Origin: an uncultured Spirochaetia bacterium
Lineage (GTDB): Bacteria; Spirochaetota; Spirochaetia; SZUA-6; Bin103
Assembly (NCBI GenBank): GCA_958296075.1
Contig: CATQHW010000001.1
Span: forward strand, 620,001-684,000
DNA: 64,000 bases
Reading direction: 5' to 3'
Shown here piece by piece: positions 23,591 through 31,786 of the stretch. A model generated the notes under the pieces. The model searched no databases. It had not been told where the DNA came from and saw only the letters and a list, made by a program, of their open reading frames with translations. Made by a program: the position numbers and the translations under genes. Within the stretch, counting starts at the first letter, position 1. Each line of letters begins with the position of its first letter.

Positions 23591-26359
23591 ATGGCCGCTG
23601 ACTTGAACCGTACCCCCGAACAGAAAGCGCGTGACACGATAGACGCGAAGCTGGCGCAGGCCGGCTGGACGATCCAGTCGAAGAACCGGATCGACTTCAA
23701 CGCCGGCCCCGGCATCGCGGTGCGCGAGTACCAGACCGACGTCGGCCCCGCCGACTACGTGCTGTTCATCGACCGCAAGCCGGTCGGGGTGATCGAGGCC
23801 AAGCCCGAGGACTGGGGCCAGAAGATCACGACGGTGGAGGAGCAGTCCACCGGCTATGCCGCCGCCGGTCTCAAGTGGCTGCGCAGCGCCGAGCCGCGGC
23901 CGTTCGTCTACGAGAGCACCGGAGCGCTCACGCGCTTCACCGACCGGCGCGATCCGAAGCCCCGTTCGCGGGAGGCGTTCAGCTTCCATCGACCGGAGAC
24001 GATGCAGCAGTGGCTCACGCAGTCAGCGTCGCTGCGCACGCGGCTGCAAGGGCTCCCGGCTCTTGACCCCGCGGGGCTGAGACGGTGTCAGGCCACCGCG
24101 GTCGAACGCCTCGAAGCATCGTTCAAGGCCAACTACCCGCGCGCGCTCATTCAGATGGCCACCGGCTCCGGCAAGACCTACACCGCCATCACCTCCATCT
24201 ACCGCCTGCTCAAACACGCCGGCGCCAAGCGCGTCCTGTTTCTGGTCGACACCAGGAACCTCGGCGAGCAGGCCGAACAGGAGTTCATGGCCTACGTTCC
24301 CCGCGACGACAACCGCACGTTCACCGAGCTCTACAACGTCCAGCGCCTCACGTCGTCGTTCGTCGCCCGGGACAGCCACGCATGCATCAGCACCATCCAG
24401 CGCATGTACTCGCTGCTCAAGGATCAGGAGCTGGACGAGGCAGCGGAGGAGCGCAATCCGGCCGAGATGGTGCAGCCCGCACCACCCAGGCCGGTCGTCT
24501 ACAACGCCGGAATCCCACCCGAGTTCTTCGACTTCATCGTCATCGACGAGTGCCACCGCTCGATCTATGACGTGTGGCGGCAGGTGCTGGAGTACTTCGA
24601 CGCCTCGCTCATCGGCCTCACCGCCACCCCCGACAGCCGCACCTACGGCTTCTTCAGGAAGAACGTCGTCAGTGAGTATTCCCATGAGCAGGCCGTCGCC
24701 GACGGTGTCAACGTCGGCAACGAGGTCTACGCCATCGACACCGAACGGACGCAGCGCGGCGGCCAGATCGAAGCCGGCCGGCAGGTCGAGAAGCGCGAGC
24801 TCCTGACGCGCCGGAAACGGTGGCTGCTCCAGGATAACGACTACTCCTACGGGGCCAGGGAACTGGACCGCGCGGTCGTGAACCCCGATCAGCTCCGCAC
24901 CGTGATCCGCACCTTCCGCGACCAGCAGCCGCAGCTCTTTCCGGGCCGCGGCGAGGTCCCCAAGACGCTGATCTTCGCCAAGAGCGACAGCCACGCCGAC
25001 GACATCATCCAGACCGTGCGCGAGGAGTTCGGCCAAGGCAACGAGTTCTGCAAGAAGGTCACCTACCGCGCCGACGAAGACCCCAAGTCGGTCCTGGCGC
25101 AGTTTCGCAACGACTATCATCCGCGCATCGCCGTCACCGTGGACATGATCGCCACGGGCACCGACGTGAAGCCGCTCGAATGCCTGATCTTCATGCGCAA
25201 CGTACGAAGCCGCATCTACTTCGAGCAGATGAAGGGCCGCGGCACGCGGACCCTCGACCATGACGATCTCAGGAAGGTGACGCCCTCCGCCGTCACCGCG
25301 AAGACCCACTACGTGATCGTGGACGCCGTCGGCGTCACCACGTCCCTCAAGACCGCCAGCGGGCCGCTCATCAGCAAGCCCGGCGTGCCGCTCAAGGACC
25401 TCGCCATGGGTCTGATGATGGGCGCCCACGACGAAGAGACGATCGGTTCCCTGGCCGGACGCCTGGCCCGGCTCGACCGCCAACTCGATGATGCCGAGCG
25501 GCGGCGCATTAAGGAGCAGGCCGGCGGCAGAGAGCTCGCCGACATCGCCGGCAGTCTGCTGGCGGCCATCGACCCGGACCGCATCGATGCCAAGGCGCGT
25601 GAGATCGACCGCACTCCCCAAGACGACGAACCGGCTCCCGAAGCGGTGGACAAGGCGCGAGACCTGCTCGCCGCCGACGCAGCGCGCGTGTTCACGGGCG
25701 AGTTGATCGAGCTGATCGAGTCGATTCGCCGCGACAAGGAACAGACGATCGATCACGACAGCCTGGACACCGTGCTGCGCGCCGAATGGGAAGGCGACGC
25801 TCAGGAGAACGCGCACGCCATGGCGCAGCAGTTCCGGGAATACCTGGAAGCCAACCGCGACGAGGTCGAAGCCCTGACCATCTTCTACGGGCAGCCGCAC
25901 CGGCGCCGCGACCTGACGTTCGCCATGATCCGCTCGGTGCTCGACAAACTGAAGGACGACCGGCCCGCACTGGCGCCCCTGCGAGTCTGGCAAGCCTATG
26001 CGCTGCTCGACGACTACCGGGGACGGCGACCGGCCAGCGAACTTACGGCACTCGTCGCACTGATTCGCCGCGCCTGCGGCATCGATACGACGCTCGCGCC
26101 TTACGACCAGACCGTGCGCCGCAACTTCCAGACCTGGATCATGGCCCGCCACCGCGGCAGCGGCGAGAAGTTCGACGAGGAGCAGATGTCGTGGCTGCGC
26201 ATGATCCGCGACCACATCGCCACCTCCTTCCACCTCGACCGCGACGATCTCGAAATGGCCCCGTTCGACGCGCAAGGCGGCCTGGGCCGCATGTACCAGC
26301 TCTTCGGAGACCGGATGGACCGCGTGATCGACGAACTGAACGAGGCTCTCGCAGGATGA
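23591..26359 (+). CDS. hsdR: Type I restriction enzyme R subunit (cluster 1)
   Basis: 922 residues, start MAADLNRTPEQKARDTIDAK. The N-terminal nuclease motif is GPADYVLFIDRKPVGVIEAK (residues about 48-67: Asp, then Glu-Ala-Lys). The translocase motifs are ATGSGKT (about 190), VIDECHRSIYD (about 317) and GLTATPDS, then QMKGRGTRTLD. The C-terminal 150 residues match the EcoEI-type R subunit C-domain (YDQTVRRNFQTWIM..., MYQLFGDRMDRVIDELNEAL). Known role: ATP-driven translocation and cleavage of unmethylated DNA, only as a complex with HsdM and HsdS. No hsdM is adjacent. The stop overlaps the hsdS start (ATGA). Confidence 0.95.
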   Translation: MAADLNRTPEQKARDTIDAKLAQAGWTIQSKNRIDFNAGPGIAVREYQTDVGPADYVLFIDRKPVGVIEAKPEDWGQKITTVEEQSTGYAAAGLKWLRSAEPRPFVYESTGALTRFTDRRDPKPRSREAFSFHRPETMQQWLTQSASLRTRLQGLPALDPAGLRRCQATAVERLEASFKANYPRALIQMATGSGKTYTAITSIYRLLKHAGAKRVLFLVDTRNLGEQAEQEFMAYVPRDDNRTFTELYNVQRLTSSFVARDSHACISTIQRMYSLLKDQELDEAAEERNPAEMVQPAPPRPVVYNAGIPPEFFDFIVIDECHRSIYDVWRQVLEYFDASLIGLTATPDSRTYGFFRKNVVSEYSHEQAVADGVNVGNEVYAIDTERTQRGGQIEAGRQVEKRELLTRRKRWLLQDNDYSYGARELDRAVVNPDQLRTVIRTFRDQQPQLFPGRGEVPKTLIFAKSDSHADDIIQTVREEFGQGNEFCKKVTYRADEDPKSVLAQFRNDYHPRIAVTVDMIATGTDVKPLECLIFMRNVRSRIYFEQMKGRGTRTLDHDDLRKVTPSAVTAKTHYVIVDAVGVTTSLKTASGPLISKPGVPLKDLAMGLMMGAHDEETIGSLAGRLARLDRQLDDAERRRIKEQAGGRELADIAGSLLAAIDPDRIDAKAREIDRTPQDDEPAPEAVDKARDLLAADAARVFTGELIELIESIRRDKEQTIDHDSLDTVLRAEWEGDAQENAHAMAQQFREYLEANRDEVEALTIFYGQPHRRRDLTFAMIRSVLDKLKDDRPALAPLRVWQAYALLDDYRGRRPASELTALVALIRRACGIDTTLAPYDQTVRRNFQTWIMARHRGSGEKFDEEQMSWLRMIRDHIATSFHLDRDDLEMAPFDAQGGLGRMYQLFGDRMDRVIDELNEALAG

Positions 26360-27897
26360 CGCAAGCGACAGACTGCCAGTCTTCACAGCGTCGTCTTGAA
26401 GTGCCGGTCGGCTGGACTATGGCCCGGTTTGGCGATATCTATGAATTATCGTATGGGAAGGGTTTGCCCAAGAGCGCTCGAAACACTCACGGGAAATATC
26501 CGGTATATGGGTCCAACGGTATCGTCGGGTGTCACGACTCGTATCTCGTCGACGGCCCGGTGCTTGTCGTTGGTCGAAAGGGCACTGCGGGCGCCGTGTG
26601 GTTCTCGCCGAAGCCTTGCTGGCCCATAGATACGACCTATTATGTTCGTGACAGTGATCATATCGACATTCGTTTCTCATTCCATCTCCTAACAAGTCTC
26701 CGCCTGAATCAGTTCGATCGATCGACCGCGATCCCTGGTCTCAATAGGAATGATGTATATGAACTCGCGGTCAATCTTCCACCACTTCGTGAACAATGCC
26801 GAATTGCTGCCAAGACCGACGAATTATTCTCGGAGATAGACGAAGGCATGGAGAGTCTGAGGAAAGCGCGTACGCAACTCGCGACCTACCGCATAGCCGT
26901 GCTCAAGCATGCCTTCGACGGCAAGCTTACGGCCCAGTGGCGTGAAGATAATAGGGACAGACTGGAGACGCCTGAGCAACTTATCGCCCGTATCAAGCAA
27001 GACCGGGCGGAGCGCTACGACCAGCAACTTCGAAATTGGAAGGCTGCCGTAAGAGAGTGGGAGGAAAGCGGCAGCGTCGGCAGAAAGCCAGCGGCTCCGA
27101 GGCGCCTCAAGACGGTATCAACACCAGCAGAAGAGGAAACATCATCCCTGAATGTACTTCCAGATGGCTGGCTTTGGTTGACGGCAGAATCTGTCGGCAC
27201 GGTCCAGCTCGGTCGCCAGCGCTCGCCGAGGAACAGATCGGATAACTACGCGACGAGATACATTCGAGCTGCAAACATTACCGAGTACGGTTTGGACTTG
27301 AGCGACGTTCTCGACATGGACTTCGGTCCGCACGAACTAGCTACATATCGTTTGGAGAAAGGCGATCTCGTCCTGTCCGAAGCGTCCGGAAGCGCAGCGC
27401 AAGTCGGAAAGCCCGCGATCTGGAATGACCAGATCCCGAACTGCTGCTTTCAAAACACAGTCATCAGGCACCGGCCCTATTGTCGAGAATTCGCGGGCTA
27501 CCTGTTATGGTTGTATCGCTTTTATTACGTAAGCGGCCGATTTGCCAACATTGCCGGGGGCGTTGGAATCAACCACTTGAGCGCATTCAAGTTCGCTCAG
27601 GTTACGATCCCCCTCTGCCCTCTAGCCGAACAGCAAGAGATCGTCCGTCTGCTGGGGGGACGGTTTGCGGCGATAGAGCAACAAGAGCGCGAGATCGACT
27701 CAGCGTTGAAGCAGGCTGACGCGCTGCGCCAAGCTATTCTGAACAAAGCCCTCTCCGGTCAGCTCGTGTCTCAGGATATCAACGACGAACCAGCGTCCGC
27801 CCTTCTGAAACGTGTCAGGATTGATCGAGAGCAGACCGCGAAGCGCGCGACGGCGCGGATGGCCGGAAACCGACGGGCGGCCAAGAGAACCGTATGA
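26356..27897 (+). CDS. hsdS: Type I restriction enzyme S (specificity) subunit (cluster 1)
   Basis: 513 residues, start MTQATDCQSSQRRLEVPVGW. Two target-recognition domains are visible: residues about 15-140 (PVGWTMARFGDIYELSYGKG to NLPPLREQCRIAAKTDELFS) and about 265-410 (LPDGWLWLTAESVGTVQLGR to CPLAEQQEIVRLLGGRF). Each is followed by a conserved coiled-coil spacer. The first TRD region is AT-richer than hsdR, as often in exchanged TRDs. It overlaps hsdR and the next gene by 4 bp on each side. It would need an HsdM from elsewhere, perhaps from cluster 2. Confidence 0.93.
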   Translation: MTQATDCQSSQRRLEVPVGWTMARFGDIYELSYGKGLPKSARNTHGKYPVYGSNGIVGCHDSYLVDGPVLVVGRKGTAGAVWFSPKPCWPIDTTYYVRDSDHIDIRFSFHLLTSLRLNQFDRSTAIPGLNRNDVYELAVNLPPLREQCRIAAKTDELFSEIDEGMESLRKARTQLATYRIAVLKHAFDGKLTAQWREDNRDRLETPEQLIARIKQDRAERYDQQLRNWKAAVREWEESGSVGRKPAAPRRLKTVSTPAEEETSSLNVLPDGWLWLTAESVGTVQLGRQRSPRNRSDNYATRYIRAANITEYGLDLSDVLDMDFGPHELATYRLEKGDLVLSEASGSAAQVGKPAIWNDQIPNCCFQNTVIRHRPYCREFAGYLLWLYRFYYVSGRFANIAGGVGINHLSAFKFAQVTIPLCPLAEQQEIVRLLGGRFAAIEQQEREIDSALKQADALRQAILNKALSGQLVSQDINDEPASALLKRVRIDREQTAKRATARMAGNRRAAKRTV

Positions 27898-28302
27898 CCG
27901 CCAAGCTCCCGATCAACCTTTACGATTTGCTGCGCCAACGGACCATCGAGGGCGAGCGTGTCGAGTACAAAGCCGGCTGGAATCCGCAGAGCGTGTTGCG
28001 CACCATCTGCGCGTTCGCGAACGACTTCCACAACCTCGGCGGCGGCTACGTGGTGCTGGGTGTCGAGGAACGCAACGGACAACCGCTGTTGCCGCCGAAG
28101 GGCATCGACGCCGGACGGGGCGAGGCGGTGCAAAGCGAGTTGCTGCGTCTGGGGCAAATCGGCCATACAGCCGCACTACCATCCGCTCACGGGCGTTTAC
28201 GACGTCGAAGGCCGGACGATCCTCGTACTACGAGGAGTTGAGCTACGCACAGATCGCCTCGCCTTGAGGTGGTCCCGGTTCGTTGGACAGCTCGAGGGGT
28301 AG
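27894..28302 (+). pseudogene. Schlafen AlbA_2-type putative DNA-binding protein, truncated and frameshifted
   Basis: Starts MTAKLPINLYDLLRQRTIEG with the ATG overlapping the hsdS stop. It reads the AlbA_2 domain: ERVEYKAGWNPQSVLRTICA, FANDFHNLGGGYVVLGVEE. Near 28160 the frame breaks; the continuation QPHYHPLTGVYDVEGRTILV is in another frame, then the gene collapses. Full-length relatives have a further ~250 residues with an ATP-binding-like domain. Known: AlbA_2 proteins often accompany type I restriction loci. Here it is dead or expressed as a short peptide. Confidence 0.8.
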
Positions 28303-28418
28303 TACAAGGTGTATTCGCATGGTTGTCTACCCCTCCTGTTGCTCCGCCTGACAACGGGTTGCATGGCGGCTGTATTTCGTGCTATGAGATCCACGGCCCA
28401 CCGGAAGAGGAGGAACCC

Positions 28419-28919
28419 ATGGCACCACGTTTAGACCCCCCGACAGATCAGCAGCTCAAGAACGGATGTTACCAACCAGCGCACTGCGAAACGATCAAAT
28501 GGAGAACCGGATGGAAAAACGGTTTCGTCCAAGAATGGGAAAAGACCGATAAATGTCCCGATGAATACTTCAAGTGCATCTGCAAGAAGGGCTGGGACCT
28601 GGGAACCACGGCTGGCAAATGGGACGCTGAGAATAGCAACCAGGACGCTGAGAATAAGTGTCCAGCGTACGCATGGAACCGATGGAAGCGCGTGGACATG
28701 CGACTGACCAGGGTGATGGTGTCGAGCCCGGGCGCGCCGATGACCTCGACCGTGAAATGCGCGGCGTCGATCGTGAGGCTGGCGACACCGCGCAACTCCA
28801 CGCGGCGCTCGACCGCTCCCCCCTCCAGGAGCCCGGCGCCTGCGGCCATACGCGCGCCAAGGACCAGAACGACGGCAACCGCCGCCCGGCCGGCTCCGGT
28901 GCCCATGCCGCTATTGTAG
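28419..28919 (+). CDS. Small cysteine-containing protein of unknown function, foreign composition
   Basis: ATG at 28419 with GGAAGAGGAGG upstream; 166 codons. The first ~90 residues are Cys/Trp/Lys-rich: NGCYQPAHCETIKWRTGWKN, KCPDEYFKCICKKGWDLGTT, and a direct repeat DAENSNQDAENK. They are encoded by DNA clearly AT-richer than its neighbours. From about 28690 the frame is antisense to a DUF4097-like remnant and low-complexity, so the real protein may end near there or be a chimera. No family recognised. The six-Cys, metal- or disulfide-like pattern is an observation only. Confidence 0.45.
   Translation: MAPRLDPPTDQQLKNGCYQPAHCETIKWRTGWKNGFVQEWEKTDKCPDEYFKCICKKGWDLGTTAGKWDAENSNQDAENKCPAYAWNRWKRVDMRLTRVMVSSPGAPMTSTVKCAASIVRLATPRNSTRRSTAPPSRSPAPAAIRAPRTRTTATAARPAPVPMPLL
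28680..28906 (-). pseudogene. N-terminal remnant of an exported DUF4097-like protein
   Basis: ATG at 28906 begins MGTGAGRAAVAVVLVLGARM, a signal peptide ending near AAGAGLLEGG. Then comes ELRGVASLTIDAAHFTVEVI, the strand pattern at the start of DUF4097 (putative adhesin) domains. Homology stops after about 75 residues, where the small foreign gene on the other strand begins. Inference: the gene was cut by an insertion or deletion and its body is gone. Confidence 0.5.
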
Positions 28920-28960
28920 AGACCGGGAATCATGTGGTCGGCTGTGATAGCAAAGCGACG

Positions 28961-30253
28961 ATGACACGGACCGGAACGACCCTCATCCAGCCGTGCGAAT
29001 CGGCCACGGTCGAGTTGAACGGCGTGGCCTACCGGTTGCCGGACGCGCCGGTCGCCGTGGTGTGCGTCGACGGCGGGGACCCGGAATACCTGGCGGCTGC
29101 CCGCGCCGCTGGCCTGATCCCCGCGATCACGCGGTTCATGCAGGACGGGTTCAGCGCCACCGCTCACAGCGTGATCCCCAGCTTCACGGGACCCAACAAC
29201 CTGTCGATCGTCACCGGCGCGCCGCCGGCCGTGCACGGCATCTCCGGCAACTTCTATCTGGACCGGCAGAGCGGCCGGGCGGTGGAGATGACCGGTCCCG
29301 AGCTGCTGCGGTCGCGTACGATCTTCGACGTGATGGCGAAGGCCGGCGTCAGGACCGTGGTCATCACCGCCAAGGACAAGCTCCGCCGGCAGCTCGGCAG
29401 GGGCCTGGATCTGAGCGCCGGCAACGTCTGCTTTTCGTCCCAGCACGCCGGCCGCTGCACCGCGGCCGAGCACGGCATCGACGGCGCGCTCGATTTCGTC
29501 GGGCAGCCGCTGCCGGACGTGTACTCGGCCGACCTGTCCCTGTTCGTGCTCGACGCCGGCATCAGATTCCTGGAGACAGACGATCCGCCGCGGCTGCTCT
29601 ACCTGACGCTCACCGACTACGTGCAGCACACCTTCGCCCCGGACCACCCGCGGGCGCTCGACTTCTACCGCGCTCTGGACCGCCGTCTGGCACGGATGGA
29701 GCGCCTCGGCGCGACGGTCGCCGTGACCGCCGACCACGGCATGCGGGACAAGTGCGCGGCCGACGGCAGCTACCGCATCGTCTACCTGCAGGACCTGCTG
29801 GACGAGCGCTTCGGCGCGGGAGCGGCCCGCGTGATCTGCCCGATCACCGACGCCTTCGTCGCCCATCACGGCTCGCTGGGGAGCTTCGTGCGCGTCTATT
29901 GCTTCGCGGCGCCGGTGCGCGACGCGATCGGCTTCATGCGCTCGATCGACGGGATCGAGCTGGTGCTGGACCGCGAACAGGCCGCCGCGCGGTTCGCGCT
30001 GCCGTTCGACGTCGAAGGCGACGCGGTGGCGATCTCGACGGCGAGCCACTGCATCGGCATGCGCCGCGGCGACCACGATCTCACCGGTCTGCACGGCGCG
30101 CGCCTGCGCACGCACGGCGGCCTAGCGGAGCAGGAGGTGCCGTTCATCATCAGCCGCCCGCTCAAAGCCGAGTACCGCACGCGCGCCGCCGCACAGCCGC
30201 TGCGTAACTACCACATCTTCGACTTCGCCCTGAACGGCTCCAATCTCTCTTAG
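28961..30253 (+). CDS. phnA: Phosphonoacetate hydrolase
   Basis: 430 residues, start MTRTGTTLIQPCESATVELN. Alkaline-phosphatase-superfamily landmarks are VCVDGGDPEYL (metal Asp, residues about 29-39), SVIPSFTGPNNLSIVTGAPP with the nucleophilic Thr (about 68-87), YLTLTDYVQHTFAPDHP, TADHGMRDK (about 258) and HGGLAEQEVPF near 385. The SFTxPNNLSIVTGxPPAVHGI wording is specific for phosphonoacetate hydrolase, which splits phosphonoacetate into acetate and phosphate. No phnWXY genes are adjacent, so it works with enzymes elsewhere or as a phosphorus scavenger. A metallophosphoesterase follows 88 bp later. Confidence 0.9.
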   Translation: MTRTGTTLIQPCESATVELNGVAYRLPDAPVAVVCVDGGDPEYLAAARAAGLIPAITRFMQDGFSATAHSVIPSFTGPNNLSIVTGAPPAVHGISGNFYLDRQSGRAVEMTGPELLRSRTIFDVMAKAGVRTVVITAKDKLRRQLGRGLDLSAGNVCFSSQHAGRCTAAEHGIDGALDFVGQPLPDVYSADLSLFVLDAGIRFLETDDPPRLLYLTLTDYVQHTFAPDHPRALDFYRALDRRLARMERLGATVAVTADHGMRDKCAADGSYRIVYLQDLLDERFGAGAARVICPITDAFVAHHGSLGSFVRVYCFAAPVRDAIGFMRSIDGIELVLDREQAAARFALPFDVEGDAVAISTASHCIGMRRGDHDLTGLHGARLRTHGGLAEQEVPFIISRPLKAEYRTRAAAQPLRNYHIFDFALNGSNLS

Positions 30254-30341
30254 CGTCTCAGCGGTTCCGGTTGCTGACTGGCCTTACGTTCCTCTACCCT
30301 CATAATATCTCTCGACCTCCCAAACTCGGGGCCATCTCACC

Positions 30342-31253
30342 ATGACCCGCAGCACGCACGCGTGGACCGACGACGCGGCGACGATCGGCGTGGCCGGCAT
30401 CGACGGGCCGCTGCGTGTGTTGCACGTCACCGACTCCCATATCAGCGTCCCGCATGAGGAGGTCGACCGGCCGTACGCCCGCTACGGCGAGCGGATGGAT
30501 CGGCTATTCGCCGACTATCCGACCGTCGATTCGTTTGCGGCGCAGATGGAGCATGCTCGCGCCGGAGGGTACGATCTGATCGCGCTCACCGGCGATCACG
30601 TCAACTACCCGTCGCCCACCGCGGTGGCCGCCGTGCAGCGCCTCCTCCGGTCCGCCGGCCGCCACAGCATGTTCACGGCCGGCAACCACGACTGGTCCTA
30701 TTCCGGCATGCCGGGGAGCGACGCCGAACGGCGCCGCGAGTGGCGCGAACGGTCGCTGCTGCCGCTCTACGGCGGCCGGGCGCCCCATGCCGATTCGCTC
30801 GACCTGGGCGGCGTGCGCTTCGTCGCAATCGACAACAGCACGCGACAGGTCGACCCGGAGCAGCTCGCCTTCTTCGAAGGCAGGCTCGCCGGCGGTCTGC
30901 CGGTCGTGCTGCTGGCCCACGTCCCGTTTCGGCTGCCTGACGATCGCGACCTGCACCGCGCGCCGCCGCCCTCGTCGGCGGCGCCCATCCCGCTCTGCGG
31001 CGACCCGGAGTCCGGTTCGCCTGCGGATATCGACCGGCGCCTCCCCGGCCGGGAGCGCGCCCGCACGTCCGGCAACCTGCCCAGCACCGAGGAATTCGTC
31101 GACCGGCTGCTCGCCGCCCCCAACCTGATCGCCGTGCTGTGCGGGCACGTGCACGTTGCCGGCGCGTACCCCATCCACGACGGCGCGGTGCAGTATGTCG
31201 CCGGCCCCGGTTACCTGAACCGGTCGCGCACCATCACCATCCGGCCCCGGTAG
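30342..31253 (+). CDS. Calcineurin-like metallophosphoesterase
   Basis: 303 residues, start MTRSTHAWTDDAATIGVAGI. The di-metal motifs are complete: LHVTDSHIS (Asp/His), LIALTGDHVNYPS, FTAGNHDWSY, VLLAHVPFRLP and VLCGHVHVAG. There is no signal peptide, so it is cytoplasmic. The substrate cannot be told; the neighbourhood of phosphonoacetate hydrolase would suit phosphodiester or nucleotide turnover (inference). It ends just before a decayed region. Confidence 0.9.
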   Translation: MTRSTHAWTDDAATIGVAGIDGPLRVLHVTDSHISVPHEEVDRPYARYGERMDRLFADYPTVDSFAAQMEHARAGGYDLIALTGDHVNYPSPTAVAAVQRLLRSAGRHSMFTAGNHDWSYSGMPGSDAERRREWRERSLLPLYGGRAPHADSLDLGGVRFVAIDNSTRQVDPEQLAFFEGRLAGGLPVVLLAHVPFRLPDDRDLHRAPPPSSAAPIPLCGDPESGSPADIDRRLPGRERARTSGNLPSTEEFVDRLLAAPNLIAVLCGHVHVAGAYPIHDGAVQYVAGPGYLNRSRTITIRPR

Positions 31254-31298
31254 CCGCCCTCCGGTCCGCGCCGCTCCCGCTTGCAGGCGGCGCCGGCG

Positions 31299-31769
31299 CA
31301 GCTTCCTGATCGCCGACGCCGAGTCGCGCAAGCTGCGCGCCCTGGCCGGCCAAGTCACGATGGTGCCGCTGACTCTGGACGCGATCGAACTGGCCAAGGC
31401 GGAAGCCGACAAGGGCAAGATCCAGATGCACGTCATCAAGATCGTCCGCAACGACGGCCTCTCCTCTGGCATCACCGCCTTCAACATGAGCGCCGAGGAC
31501 GAGTTCAAGCGCACCCTGTTCCGCGACCGCCGCTCCGGCTGGCATGGTCGTACTTCGTGCCGCGGCAGAAGATCGGCGACATCGTCATCTTCAACAACCA
31601 GGGCCGGCCGGCCCTGCTGCGCAACGACGCGATCTCCGCCGGAGGTCCGGTCGACGAGCTCCGCGTCGAGTGGCCGGACGGTCTGGTCTCCCGGTTCGCG
31701 GCGGTCCCCGCCGGCGCCACCTACACCGTACGGCGCGCCGCGGCGCAGAGCCGGCTGATCCGCCGCTGA
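31299..31769 (+). pseudogene. Chimeric remnant: solute-binding-protein piece joined to an ASPIC/UnbV tail
   Basis: The first part reads RSFLIADAESRKLRALAGQV, AKAEADKGKIQMHVIKIVRN, FNMSAEDEFKRTLFRD and, after a one-base shift near 31530, RLAWSYFVPRQKIGDI. It aligns with the middle of the family-5 binding protein at 14317-16203 (FNMNAQEEWKAALFRDVRFR). It then switches without a break to VIFNNQGRPALLRNDAISAG and LRVEWPDGLVSRFAAVPAGA, the end of FG-GAP/ASPIC-UnbV proteins. There is no start codon in context. Two unrelated dead genes are fused at about 31585. Confidence 0.65.
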
Positions 31770-31786
31770 GACCGGCCCGCGGCCGC

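Noticed and set aside
24023..26386. 787-codon minus-strand frame antisense to hsdR
   Set aside because: No domain features; the plus strand carries a complete HsdR with all motifs.
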